Below are positions 1 to 9,043 of a stretch of 64,000 nucleotides of DNA, piece by piece (positions within the stretch are counted from its first letter, which is position 1; each line of letters opens with the position of its first letter). The position numbers and the translations under genes are program-made. The DNA lies in contig CAMCLK010000014.1 in the NCBI GenBank assembly GCA_945875585.1, forward strand, positions 1-64,000. The letters run 5' to 3'. Below the pieces are notes generated by a model. It was not told where the DNA came from, made no database searches, and was given only the letters and a program-made list of their open reading frames with translations. This DNA comes from Candidatus Kuenenia stuttgartensis (GTDB taxonomy: Bacteria > Planctomycetota > Planctomycetia > Gemmatales > Gemmataceae).

Positions 1-1958
1 TGCTCGTTGGAGGCGTTGGTCTGGGTGGAGCGCTGGTAGGTTTTGGAAACACAGATGTCACGCACCAGCTTTTTGAAGTCATACTTGTAGTCGGTGAACC
101 GTTTGCCCAGTTCGATCAGCAATTCACCGTTGGAAGGTGGATTGCTCACCCGCACATCGTCGACTTCGTTAATGATGCCTGAACCAAAAAAATGAGCCCA
201 AACGATATTGGAAAGGTTCGTGGCAAAGTAAGGGTTTTCGGGGGAAGCCAGCCAGTTGGACATCAGCAGACGCCTGTCCTTGCCGACAACATCCGGTGCG
301 ACGCCGCCGAGGAATTTCGGAGCCATCACGCGGTTGCCCAAAGGATGGCGTACATCGCCGCCGCCTGAATTGAAGACGATGGTTTCGCGGGGGTCATCGG
401 TTCCCTTGCGGCCGATCTGCGAGAAAAATGCCGCGAACCCGTAGTAGTCGTCCATAGTCCAACGATCGAACGGGTGGTTGTGACACTGGGCGCACTGAAC
501 GCGCATGCCCATGAACACCTGAGCCACGTTTTCGGTGACTTTCAAGATATCGGTTTCATTCTGATAGTAGTTGGTGGCTGGGTTCTTGAATGTGCCACCA
601 TTGGCACCCAGCAGTTCCTGCACCCACTCGTTGACGGGAACGTTGCGGGCGATCTTGTCCTGAAGCCAGTTGTAATACAGAAGCGTTGACTTGTAACTGA
701 CCTGATTGGAACTGCGAATCTGTAGCAATTCTGCCCATTTCAGCACCCACAGCTCGGCAAATTCCTTGCGGCCAAGAAGCTCATCGACAAGCTCTTCGCG
801 TTTGGTGGGGGAAGTGCTTGCCATGTACCGCGTATATTCTTCCGCGGTGGGAAGAACACCAATGACATCGACATAAACGCGGCGGAGAAACGCCTCGTCG
901 GTGCACAAGCCACTAGGAGCAATTCGCAGTTTTTTCAGCTTGGCATTGACCAGCGTGTCAACGTAATTCGACTCTACTGTCGCGGGGAAGGAAAACTGAT
1001 AATCCTTGGGCAGCACCACCATGGGACTACCAACGGTAAATGTATTGAATCTTGCCATGACAAAGGCTTCACCACGGTCGCCTGCTGTAACGAGGCCATC
1101 GGCTGCAATTTTGGCACTCGAGTCGTTGCTCGAGAGGAAAAGTGCAAGGTGGGTGACATCGCGGGTGGTGTTGTCGCTGTAGCGAGCCTTCACGGTCATG
1201 CGCTGAGTGGAACCTTTGCCATTCAGAACACTGATCTTTGGGAAAATATCCACAGCGACACACGTGGCGACTGTTGGTGGATCGATCGGGGCATCGGCTT
1301 CGATCCAACGCACAAGGGTCTGCCAGTATTGATCGTTTTCAGCCATACGCTGTCCGCCGGTGTGCGAAACTTTGCCGCACACCTTTTCAAGCAGCATGCT
1401 CTCGGCGGGCAGGGCCATGTTCAAACGTCTGCCGTTGAGTTCACGGGTAAGGCGATAATGGTCACCGTCTGGATCAAAACCGAACAGAGACAACCGGAAG
1501 CCATCTTTGCCGCGAGCAGCGCCATGGCAACCACCGGTATTGCACCCTGTGCGCATGAAGATAGGCATGACATCGAGCTTGAAGCTGATGGGCCGCTCTA
1601 CTGTGGCTTGGGTCATGGCTAGAGGTGCTGCTGCCGCGACTCCGCCGAAGTTCGCGAGCACGCGAGAATTGCCATCTGCAACTGGCAGAATGGTTTGGCC
1701 ATCGATCCGACCGAGGGCTGGGTTTTCAAGCCTTAGGTTGCATTTGGTGGATACATCTTCAGTGATTCCATCGCTGTACGATGCCTGCACCACCACCACC
1801 TGTTTGCCACGTTTGGTGGAAACCTGGATGTCGGGCGGAAAAATAGACAGTGCAGTCACCTGGCGGGCAGGTGTAGCAGCAGCGGGTGCCGTTGCGGGGG
1901 CCTGTCCGGGCAGAATAAAGGCGGCGAGGGCCAGAGAAATCGTCAGCATGGTGATCAT
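1..1958 (-). CDS. DUF1549/DUF1553 Planctomycete cytochrome-like secreted protein (3' end cut by window)
   Basis: I read this frame directly from the minus strand; it is open from an ATG at 1958 to the window edge, about 650 residues. It starts with a hydrophobic signal segment (MITMLTISLALAAFILPG), followed by a bacterial Ig-like (Big_2) stretch, the motif GCNTGGCHGAARGKDGF (a C-x4-CH haem-type signature usual in this family), a second Ig-like stretch, then DUF1549 (around QCAQCHNHPFDRWTMDDYYG) and the start of DUF1553. Function of the family is unproven; it is thought to be an exported, membrane-associated polymer-degradation or electron-transfer component. It begins 5 bases after the PPC gene stop, with TGACGAGG as ribosome site, so it is the third gene of a DUF1501-PPC-DUF1549/1553 operon. 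The C-terminus is not in the window. Confidence 0.9.
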   Translation of the reverse strand, partial: MITMLTISLALAAFILPGQAPATAPAAATPARQVTALSIFPPDIQVSTKRGKQVVVVQASYSDGITEDVSTKCNLRLENPALGRIDGQTILPVADGNSRVLANFGGVAAAAPLAMTQATVERPISFKLDVMPIFMRTGCNTGGCHGAARGKDGFRLSLFGFDPDGDHYRLTRELNGRRLNMALPAESMLLEKVCGKVSHTGGQRMAENDQYWQTLVRWIEADAPIDPPTVATCVAVDIFPKISVLNGKGSTQRMTVKARYSDNTTRDVTHLALFLSSNDSSAKIAADGLVTAGDRGEAFVMARFNTFTVGSPMVVLPKDYQFSFPATVESNYVDTLVNAKLKKLRIAPSGLCTDEAFLRRVYVDVIGVLPTAEEYTRYMASTSPTKREELVDELLGRKEFAELWVLKWAELLQIRSSNQVSYKSTLLYYNWLQDKIARNVPVNEWVQELLGANGGTFKNPATNYYQNETDILKVTENVAQVFMGMRVQCAQCHNHPFDRWTMDDYYGFAAFFSQIGRKGTDDPRETIVFNSGGGDVRHPLGNRVMAPKFLGGVAPDVVGKDRRLLMSNWLASPENPYFATNLSNIVWAHFFGSGIINEVDDVRVSNPPSNGELLIELGKRFTDYKYDFKKLVRDICVSKTYQRSTQTNASNE

Positions 1959-1963
1959 CCTCG

Positions 1964-4450
1964 TCACTTGTTCATGTTCTTTTCACGTTCCGCCTGTTCC
2001 AGACGGAGTTTTTCGAGACGGGTCAAACGCTTTTCAACAGGTTTCGCCGGCGCCGCCACCACAGGCATGGGCATCGGTTTAGGCATTGGCGCAGGCGCTA
2101 CAACGGCAACTTTGGGTGGGAGCGGCACATCGATGCGAAGTTCGGTCGTGCCAACATTATGAACGACTGGTTCGCCATTCATAGCAACAATGGCTTGGCA
2201 GAAGATATTGCGGTGCTGACCAGCGGGTGCGGACTTGTCGATCTGGAGCTTGAAAACCAATTCCTTGGTGTCTTTCGCCAGATCGAGTTCCGGGGCCACT
2301 ACTTTGGGGGGAAGGCCCATTAAACGCACCTTGGCGGCAGTGGGAAGAGGCGTGGTCATGGTGATTTTGCAAGGTATTTCTGTTTCCTTGCCCTGTTCGA
2401 CAGCGGCTCTTTCCATGGCGAATGCGAAAAACGGGGCAGCCACTTCCAGTTCGAACAACTGGGAAGAAACCCAAGCAGGTCCACCAGCGACAGGGGCACT
2501 GGCAATCAACACTGTTTTCCACTTCCGAACCTGCGCGTTGGCGGCAGCGTTGACCGCCATGGTGGTTTCCAAACCCTTTTCAGGAATGGTGGCAGAGCCC
2601 ACAGTGTTGACACCGGGTGGATTGAAGAGCGGGTAAACAGTGATTGGTGCGGTGAAACCCGGTTTGCGCTCGCAGATCACCTTCAACTGCATCGAGCCGT
2701 TCTGCACCACGGGAACCTTGGGTTGCACAACCGAAATTTTGAAAGGGACCTCATCGCCAACGGCGCAGGCCAGAGAATCGACTTCTGTTTTCCAGTAAAT
2801 CGACTGACCGGGCGCGTTGATCACCATTTCAGCCATCTGCGAAAACTGCGAAGGAATAGCGGCCAATTTTGGATCAACCGGTTTGGCGCGCATTCGCGCC
2901 ATGGTCCCGGTGAGAGTTGCTTGAGGGGCCGCCTCATAAACAACAGGAATCGTGTCCAGATTGGCGGGCATAGATTCGGCGGTCATGGTGACGCCTGCTG
3001 GCAGGTTTTCTGCGCCAAGCACCGCTTCGCCACCCCAGTCGCCACGGGATACGGTCATCAGGCTGGCCATGCGGTTGCCTTTGTGAACAACGATGGCTTG
3101 ACGTTCCTGAGAGTAAAGAGCCACTTTGGGGATGCTGAGCGTAGACTTGGCGGCCACTGCGGTCAGTTCAACGCGGTAGTGGTAGTTCTCGCCACCTTTT
3201 TTCAGGTGATCGGTAATTGTCAGGACAAATTCCTTGTCGTCTGGCAAAGTCACGCGGAAAAAGCTGTCCGGGCCCACGGCGTCGTCATTGGCCACAAAAG
3301 CGCCGGCTCCCATAACCGCAAGGCTCATCACTGGGTCGAGCTGTGAACCAATGCGGCGGGCATAACAGTGTACGTCGAAAACCTGACCCTTTTTGCCAGC
3401 AAATTTGAAGCAATCCACATCGCCAGGTTTTTCGATCACGCCATTGAAAGCTAGCGCGCCTGTAGCGAGTGTGGCAGTTGCCGGGGTATCGTTGGGTTCT
3501 TTTTCCACGGCATTGACCAGATCGATCACGCGGAAAGGCAAGCCAGACGGGGCAATTCCGCCGGCGTCTTCCGCATGCAGGCGGTAACCAACACCCGCAT
3601 TTGCCGGGACCTTCACACGGCGCATGAATCGGCCGGTGGCGTCTCCATAAAATGTGACATCTAGCTCTTCGCCCGGACGCGCACCCGCTGGAACAACCGC
3701 GGTTGGACGAGGGAAAGAACCAATGTGAAGCCGGTACGCGCATCCACCGTTGCCCGCATAACTGGTTTCACGCACTTGAACCACGTAAACACCATCCGCG
3801 GGCGCCACGATGCTTGTCATTCCGTCTTGGCCTATTGCGGGGTTGTCATCGCTGACAGCCATTTCAAAACGCTTGGCATCCAGAATGGCCACATATGGAT
3901 CGAAAAAGGTGCTGCCTAGGCGCATGCCTTCCACTTCAACTGAAAGCCGCTGGCCTTTTTTGAGGTCTACAGCGTAATAATCGACATCTTCATTGTCCGC
4001 AACACCCGTAACGGTCACATTCAGCGGGATTTTCTGTGGGACAAGGAAATCAGAATTAGGTTCCTTTTCGGCGACGACAGGCAGGGCACCCACCCAGAAC
4101 GTGCGCATTTCACTTATGCCGCCATCGGTTCGGACGCGCACTATTTGTTCGCCAAGAGCGCAGTCCGCCGGGATTTTTAGCGTGGCTTTCAGCGTGGTGT
4201 CGTTCACCACCACGAGTTTGACAACCTGAATGCCAGGGGCGTAGAACAAGATCTCTTTGGCATCGGTCAGTCGCGCACCGCTGAAAACGATTTCAGTTTC
4301 GATTCCACGCTGAACACCGCGCGGCGCAATCACACCCAATGATGGAGCAACAGCCATGGCCACCGAGGGCGCCAAACCAATTGCAAAGCAAGCCAATGTG
4401 ATAACAATCAACATCCGCCGGACGCGCCCGGCGCAGGGAGGGACCATCAT
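1964..4450 (-). CDS. secreted PPC-domain (pre-peptidase C-terminal) protein
   Basis: About 828 residues. The N-terminus is basic then hydrophobic (RRMLIVITLACFAIGLAPSV), a signal peptide. After it comes an IPT/TIG-like region (GVIAPRGVQRGIETEIVFSG) and at least two PPC modules, each opening with an EKEPN(S/D) motif (EKEPNSDF near residue 120, EKEPNDTP near 310) and a DVD(Y/C) strand. The tail is rich in Pro, Ala, Met and Lys and ends basic. An open frame extends to 4474, but GGAG lies just upstream of the paired ATGs at 4450/4447, so I prefer 4450. The gene lies between DUF1501 and DUF1549/1553 genes, the usual Planctomycete triplet. Its role is inferred only as an extracellular binding or scaffold protein. 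Confidence 0.85.
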   Translation of the reverse strand: MMVPPCAGRVRRMLIVITLACFAIGLAPSVAMAVAPSLGVIAPRGVQRGIETEIVFSGARLTDAKEILFYAPGIQVVKLVVVNDTTLKATLKIPADCALGEQIVRVRTDGGISEMRTFWVGALPVVAEKEPNSDFLVPQKIPLNVTVTGVADNEDVDYYAVDLKKGQRLSVEVEGMRLGSTFFDPYVAILDAKRFEMAVSDDNPAIGQDGMTSIVAPADGVYVVQVRETSYAGNGGCAYRLHIGSFPRPTAVVPAGARPGEELDVTFYGDATGRFMRRVKVPANAGVGYRLHAEDAGGIAPSGLPFRVIDLVNAVEKEPNDTPATATLATGALAFNGVIEKPGDVDCFKFAGKKGQVFDVHCYARRIGSQLDPVMSLAVMGAGAFVANDDAVGPDSFFRVTLPDDKEFVLTITDHLKKGGENYHYRVELTAVAAKSTLSIPKVALYSQERQAIVVHKGNRMASLMTVSRGDWGGEAVLGAENLPAGVTMTAESMPANLDTIPVVYEAAPQATLTGTMARMRAKPVDPKLAAIPSQFSQMAEMVINAPGQSIYWKTEVDSLACAVGDEVPFKISVVQPKVPVVQNGSMQLKVICERKPGFTAPITVYPLFNPPGVNTVGSATIPEKGLETTMAVNAAANAQVRKWKTVLIASAPVAGGPAWVSSQLFELEVAAPFFAFAMERAAVEQGKETEIPCKITMTTPLPTAAKVRLMGLPPKVVAPELDLAKDTKELVFKLQIDKSAPAGQHRNIFCQAIVAMNGEPVVHNVGTTELRIDVPLPPKVAVVAPAPMPKPMPMPVVAAPAKPVEKRLTRLEKLRLEQAEREKNMNK

Positions 4451-4535
4451 GTATTCTCCGGCGGTGTCAGTCATGCAGGGTTGCTGATGGTGCAGGCACC
4501 AGTGCCTACACCACTCATTCTATGGCGGGTAATGG

Positions 4536-5882
4536 TCAGGCCAGAATCTCTTTAACAACTTTACCGTCGTGGACGATGTCGATGGGGCGGTTACCGGGAG
4601 AAACCAGGCGCTTGTCGCCATCGATTCCCATTTGGTTGTAGACAGTCATGGCCATGTCTTCGACAGATAGCGCGTCATCTTCTGGTTCTGTGGCGGTTGG
4701 GTCCGACTTGCCGTGGACATAACCCTTCTTCACGCCACCGCCCGCGAGGACGATGCTGAAAACCTTTGGCCAGTGGTCGCGGCCAGCCGTGGCGTTGATC
4801 TTGGGTGTTCTGCCGAACTCCGAAGAAATCATCACCATGGTGGAGTCGAGGTGACCTGAACGGTCGAGGTCGCGGATAAGGGCTGCAAAAGCCTGATCCA
4901 GAACCGGTGCCTGTCCAGCCATTCCACCCTTGATACCAGTGTGCATGTCCCAACCGCCGTAGGTGAGGGACACAAGGCGTACACCGGAAGCAACTAGACG
5001 GCGGGCCAGCAACATGCGTTGTCCAGCTGCATTGCGGCCGTATTCGTCGCGAAGTGCCGCAGGCTCTGCGTTGATATTGAACGCTTCGCGTGCTTTCTGC
5101 GAACTGATCAGACCGTAAGCGCGCTGGTAGAACGTATCCATCGCCTCAAGGCCGTCTGCCTTTTCCTTGGCTGCGAAATGGTCGTTAACAGCATCGAGCA
5201 TCGAGCGGCGAGCGGAAAACCGCTTCACGTCCACATCGCCAGGCAGGTTGAGGTCCTGCACGGTGAAGTTACCGTTGGCTGGATCGCTACCGAGGCTGAA
5301 AGGGGCATAGGCGCTGGAAAGGTAGCCGGAACCAGCAAAGTTGGTGGGCATCGATGGGACGCACACATAGGGAGGCAGATTGTTACGTGGGCCGAATTCA
5401 TGGCTCACAATGCTACCCATGCTTGGGAAAACCAGAGCAGGGCTGGGGCGATAGCCCGTGAACATGTTGTGGGTACCGCGTTCGTGTGCGGCTTCACCGT
5501 GTGTCATAGCGCGACAGATGGTGATCTTGTCCATGATCTGAGCGGTTTGCTTGAAGTATTCGCCCAGTTGAACACCTTCAACCTTGGTGTTGATGTAACC
5601 GACTTCACCGCGGTATTCGACAGGGGCCAATGGCTTTGGGTCGAAGCTGTCTTGATGAGCCATGCCACCGGGCAGGTAGATATGGATGAGGGATTTGGCT
5701 TTGCCTTCTTTACTAGGCCGCCCACCTACGGAATCGACAGCGCGGGCTTCGTTACGGAGCAGGCCATCGAGCGTGAGACCCATGGCACCCACGGCGCCGA
5801 CGTGAACGAAATTACGACGGCTTGGACGGGGCATAAAGTGTGCCGGATCGTCATTCCATGTACCACGGATCGTGCTGCTCAT
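4536..5882 (-). CDS. DUF1501 family protein with Tat signal
   Basis: 448 residues, full length for DUF1501 (sulfatase-like fold, exported in Planctomycetes). The N-terminus has a twin-arginine type signal (RPSRRNFVHVGAVGAMGLTL). Family landmarks include HIYLPGGMAHQDSFDPKP, GGWDMHTG and SSEFGRTPKIN followed by GRDHWPK, which place likely metal/active-site residues in the alkaline-phosphatase-like core. It is the first gene of the operon with the PPC and DUF1549/1553 genes (61-85 bases to the PPC start, depending on start choice). Substrate unknown. The promoter should lie in 5883-6084, where I see no clear -35/-10 pair. Confidence 0.9.
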   Translation of the reverse strand: MSSTIRGTWNDDPAHFMPRPSRRNFVHVGAVGAMGLTLDGLLRNEARAVDSVGGRPSKEGKAKSLIHIYLPGGMAHQDSFDPKPLAPVEYRGEVGYINTKVEGVQLGEYFKQTAQIMDKITICRAMTHGEAAHERGTHNMFTGYRPSPALVFPSMGSIVSHEFGPRNNLPPYVCVPSMPTNFAGSGYLSSAYAPFSLGSDPANGNFTVQDLNLPGDVDVKRFSARRSMLDAVNDHFAAKEKADGLEAMDTFYQRAYGLISSQKAREAFNINAEPAALRDEYGRNAAGQRMLLARRLVASGVRLVSLTYGGWDMHTGIKGGMAGQAPVLDQAFAALIRDLDRSGHLDSTMVMISSEFGRTPKINATAGRDHWPKVFSIVLAGGGVKKGYVHGKSDPTATEPEDDALSVEDMAMTVYNQMGIDGDKRLVSPGNRPIDIVHDGKVVKEILA

Positions 5883-6084
5883 CGTGTCAACCCTCGCAAC
5901 GGTTCGGTTATACGTTACCAGGCTTTATTGGGGGGGCCCGGTAGTCCATTATTCAAGACGCAGAAGAGGCCGTTCAAGTTCCCCTGACTATGGCATCGTC
6001 AGTCGCACTTATAACATCAAGAGAATCGATTGCCACTTCGATGTCAAGCAATTGGACAACTTTTCTAATCGGATTAACTCTGCC

Positions 6085-7374
6085 TCAAGGGGAGGCAATC
6101 ACTTCTCCGTACCATTTTGCTGTTTCTGACGCCATTCGGCGGGCAGTAAACCGAGTCTCCACCGATTGACGGCCTTGTACCCCCAAATTCTGGCGTATTT
6201 CCGGGTTGGTTGCCAACTGAATCCAACCATCTGCAAGGGCTTCGGGGTTATCTGGCGTAACCAGTATCCCTCCGCCTCCCCGTTGGATTAGTTCCGGAAA
6301 TGAGCCGTGTGCGGGTTGTACCACCGGAACGCCTGCCGCCCAAGCCTCCAGAACGTAGAGGCCCTTCGGTTCGTGGTAAACAGTCGGAACGCTGAGAATA
6401 TCGCAGCCAAGCATGAAGGCTCTTTTTTCTGAAAGGCCGGGGCATTCGATATGCCTCATTGAGGCAGCGACGCCTGCTTCCTTGAGGCGTGCGCATTGCG
6501 CATTGAAAAACGCCTTATTGGCTGGCCCCAACCATCCCCCGACGTGCAATTCAGCCTCGGGGCAGTGGCGTTTGAGTATCTGAAAAGCACTCACCGCATG
6601 GTGAAACCCTTTCTCTGGGCAGATGCGGGCAAAATAACCCACCGTAAATGGTCTGGCTGGCGGCACAGGTGGAGTGGGCCAGTTAGCGAGCTCGATTCCT
6701 GGCAGAACTACACTGATCCGCTGCCGGGCGATGCCAAAATAACTGGCCATAGCATCGGCATATGCCGTCGAGGTTGCTTGAAAACCAGCAACTTGAGCGC
6801 CATTGGTACGGATCAGTTCGATGGCTTGATGGCGAGCGTCTGATGGGAGGGCATTGAGAAAAATATCGTCGCCTTGAAGTTCAACCACAATGGGTACATC
6901 AGGCATCCGTTGCTTCAATGCGGGAACAAGGCCTGAAAGAAGGGCATTTGTAAGGTGAATAATCTCAGGGCGGATATCCGACGCCAGACTTGCAGCGAGC
7001 CGATCGACCTCCTTGCGCTGGTGACCGTGGGTTCCGCGCAGCATCGAAAGTGTAAGACCTGCGAGCTCGTCGTATGGAGTGGAGCCTGCGAACTGACCGA
7101 CCCACTTCAGCAGCCAACGGGCATCCAGCAGTCGGTCGAGCCAGCGTGGTGTGTGGCGGAAAATAGCGCTGGATTCTTGCAGATACACATTCAACCCACC
7201 CATGAACACCGTGCGAGACGAAGCGTCGGGTTCGTCCGTGGTAATGGGTGTGTAGGTCGGAATCAGGAGCGCTTCGTGCCCTAGCTGATGAAGGGCACGC
7301 ACCAGCGTGTTGTCGCGCATGCAGGAACCGCAGTACATGCCTGCGGCACCCGCCGTAATGTAAACAATGCGCAT
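6085..7374 (-). CDS. GT4-type glycosyltransferase
   Basis: About 429 residues from the ATG at 7374 (MRIVYITAGAAGMYCGSC). The open frame runs further upstream but there overlaps the MFS gene, so the internal start is chosen; it leaves 16 bases between the genes. The N-terminal glycine-rich loop contains the CGSCMRDN motif often seen in Planctomycete GT4 proteins. The C-terminal half has the GT-B donor site: VGYFARICPEKGFHHAV, then E-x7-E-like VYHEPKGLYVLEAWAAGVPV and PAHGSFPELI. It should transfer a nucleotide-activated sugar to a lipid or glycan at the cytoplasmic face. Donor and acceptor cannot be read from sequence. Likely cotranscribed with the MFS gene. Confidence 0.85.
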   Translation of the reverse strand: MRIVYITAGAAGMYCGSCMRDNTLVRALHQLGHEALLIPTYTPITTDEPDASSRTVFMGGLNVYLQESSAIFRHTPRWLDRLLDARWLLKWVGQFAGSTPYDELAGLTLSMLRGTHGHQRKEVDRLAASLASDIRPEIIHLTNALLSGLVPALKQRMPDVPIVVELQGDDIFLNALPSDARHQAIELIRTNGAQVAGFQATSTAYADAMASYFGIARQRISVVLPGIELANWPTPPVPPARPFTVGYFARICPEKGFHHAVSAFQILKRHCPEAELHVGGWLGPANKAFFNAQCARLKEAGVAASMRHIECPGLSEKRAFMLGCDILSVPTVYHEPKGLYVLEAWAAGVPVVQPAHGSFPELIQRGGGGILVTPDNPEALADGWIQLATNPEIRQNLGVQGRQSVETRFTARRMASETAKWYGEVIASP

Positions 7375-7390
7375 AGATCGCCCACAGTTC

Positions 7391-8881
7391 TCAATGTTCT
7401 TCGCGCGGAGGTTCAGGCAGGAAGAAACTGCCCAAAAGGCCAATAGCAAACACGGCGGTACCTGTAATTCCAGCGGCAAATGCCACCTTTTCAAACAGGT
7501 TCGCGCCCGGAACATAGGGAGCAATCAGGTTCGTGGTTAGGAACGCCGCGGATGTTCCAATCATGCGCCCGCCAACATTCGTGGCAAATGCTCCTCCAGT
7601 ACCGCGCAGATGAACCGGATAAACCTTAGGAAGGTATTCTCCAAAGTAGCTAAACTGGGCCACTGTCATCACGCCCGCAACAAATACCCCGTAGGCAAAC
7701 CATTCGGGCTGCTGCTGATAGACCCAGAACCACACAAACGGAATGGCAATGAGCCCGGGTACCTGAAACAACCACAGAATCACACGGCGGCTGACAATAA
7801 CCATCAATGCCAGCGCGAGCAAAATACGGCCCAGTAAACCACCAAGTTCTTGCAAAAACTGCACTTCTTCGCGAACTGGCTGAACGCTTTCCTTGTTAAT
7901 TTTGCCCTGCTTTTTCAGCAGCGCGATGAATTCGGAATTGAGCTTGCCCTTATCCTCTTCGGAAGTGCCTTCGGCTTTCATTTTGGCTTCGATCTGCTTG
8001 CCTTCCTTGGTCAGGGCGCCCAGTGCCTTGCGCGGTTCTTCGAGGCGCTCGATTTTGAGGCCGGGTACTGCTTGGGTCACGGTCACTTGCAACGTGCCGA
8101 AGGCTGCCGCATAGGCGCATGCCGACAACAAGGTTGCTACCAGCGTGGTTCGGATCAGGGCTGGAGAAAACAGCTCACTGAAATTGGGCCGTTTGAATGA
8201 GCCAGAGCGCTTACGTTCGCGCCACACGGGCGATTCAGGAACAAACGGCAGTAACAGTGCGATAGGAATGGCAGGGAATAGGCCGGTCATCAGCGTGTAA
8301 CGCCAGTTGCCCGGGTTTTCGATGCCGGGAATGGCGGGAAGCATCTTGTTAACGGCCATGTATCCAACCCCGGCGCTGACTGCTGTTACCAGAAGACCAC
8401 CCACCGAAGCGAACGCCTGAGTCCATCCCAGCGCCAGTTCCTTCATTTTCTTGTCGGGGAAGAGTTCAGCAAGCCAAGTAACAGCGGCGACAAATTCAAC
8501 GCACACGCCCACAAACGTGGTGCAGCGGAAGAAGATCAACCAGCCGAGGTCTGTGCTTAGGCCGGCCATAACTGGAGAAAACGAGTAGAGGAAAATACTG
8601 GCAACCATTACGGTTTTGCGGCCAAACTGATCAATGAGATATCCACCCAGCAGACCGAAAACACCGCCACAAAGAGCGGTCATCCACAGCACCCTGCCCA
8701 CCCAAGCGGTCACTTCTGGGTGATTGGCTGGGAGATTCAGCAAGTCTGAAAGTGCTGGCGCCAGAACCAGAGGAGTCATGAGAAGTTCGTAGGTATCGAA
8801 CAGAAACCCAATGGCGGCAACGGTAAGAACCAGCCAAGTCGTGAGACTGACCTTGCCTGTTTCGGGTGCGGTGGTGCTCAT
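7391..8881 (-). CDS. MFS transporter (sugar/metabolite:H+ symporter type) with a soluble insertion
   Basis: 496 residues with about 12 membrane segments. The loop 2-3 signature GGYLIDQFGRKTVMVAS and, after TM6, VPESPVWRERKRSG are typical of the major facilitator superfamily sugar/metabolite branch. Unusual is a hydrophilic, Lys/Glu-rich, probably helical stretch of about 70 residues between the two halves (LKIERLEEPRKAL to VREEVQFLQEL, near residues 275-345), where most family members have only a short loop. Substrate unknown. It is transcribed divergently from the sulfatase operon (162-base shared upstream region) and followed closely by the GT4 gene, so import of a polysaccharide breakdown product is possible but not shown. 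Confidence 0.85.
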   Translation of the reverse strand: MSTTAPETGKVSLTTWLVLTVAAIGFLFDTYELLMTPLVLAPALSDLLNLPANHPEVTAWVGRVLWMTALCGGVFGLLGGYLIDQFGRKTVMVASIFLYSFSPVMAGLSTDLGWLIFFRCTTFVGVCVEFVAAVTWLAELFPDKKMKELALGWTQAFASVGGLLVTAVSAGVGYMAVNKMLPAIPGIENPGNWRYTLMTGLFPAIPIALLLPFVPESPVWRERKRSGSFKRPNFSELFSPALIRTTLVATLLSACAYAAAFGTLQVTVTQAVPGLKIERLEEPRKALGALTKEGKQIEAKMKAEGTSEEDKGKLNSEFIALLKKQGKINKESVQPVREEVQFLQELGGLLGRILLALALMVIVSRRVILWLFQVPGLIAIPFVWFWVYQQQPEWFAYGVFVAGVMTVAQFSYFGEYLPKVYPVHLRGTGGAFATNVGGRMIGTSAAFLTTNLIAPYVPGANLFEKVAFAAGITGTAVFAIGLLGSFFLPEPPREEH

Positions 8882-9043
8882 GTCATCGATTCCTCAGCGT
8901 GGCGGGATATGTTCTTTGGTAGTGGAATGGCCACGGTTGGCCACATACTCAACCGGGAGTTGAACCGGTACTTGTTTGGCTGGGGATGCATCTTCGGGTA
9001 TCCTCGCCGATGATTTTGCATCCACAACAATGGAAACGCCACC
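8882..9043. promoter_or_regulatory. divergent promoter region between MFS gene and sulfatase operon
   Basis: This 162-base interval separates two divergently transcribed units and must hold a promoter for each. I see no convincing -35/-10 pairs or operator palindromes. An open frame on the minus strand crossing it (8894-9340) runs antisense into the sulfatase and is not considered a gene. Confidence 0.4.

Noticed and set aside
5019-5987. 322-codon open frame on the plus strand opposite the DUF1501 gene
   Set aside because: Fully antisense to a clear Tat-exported DUF1501 protein; composition is a codon-mirror artefact of GC-rich DNA and matches no family.
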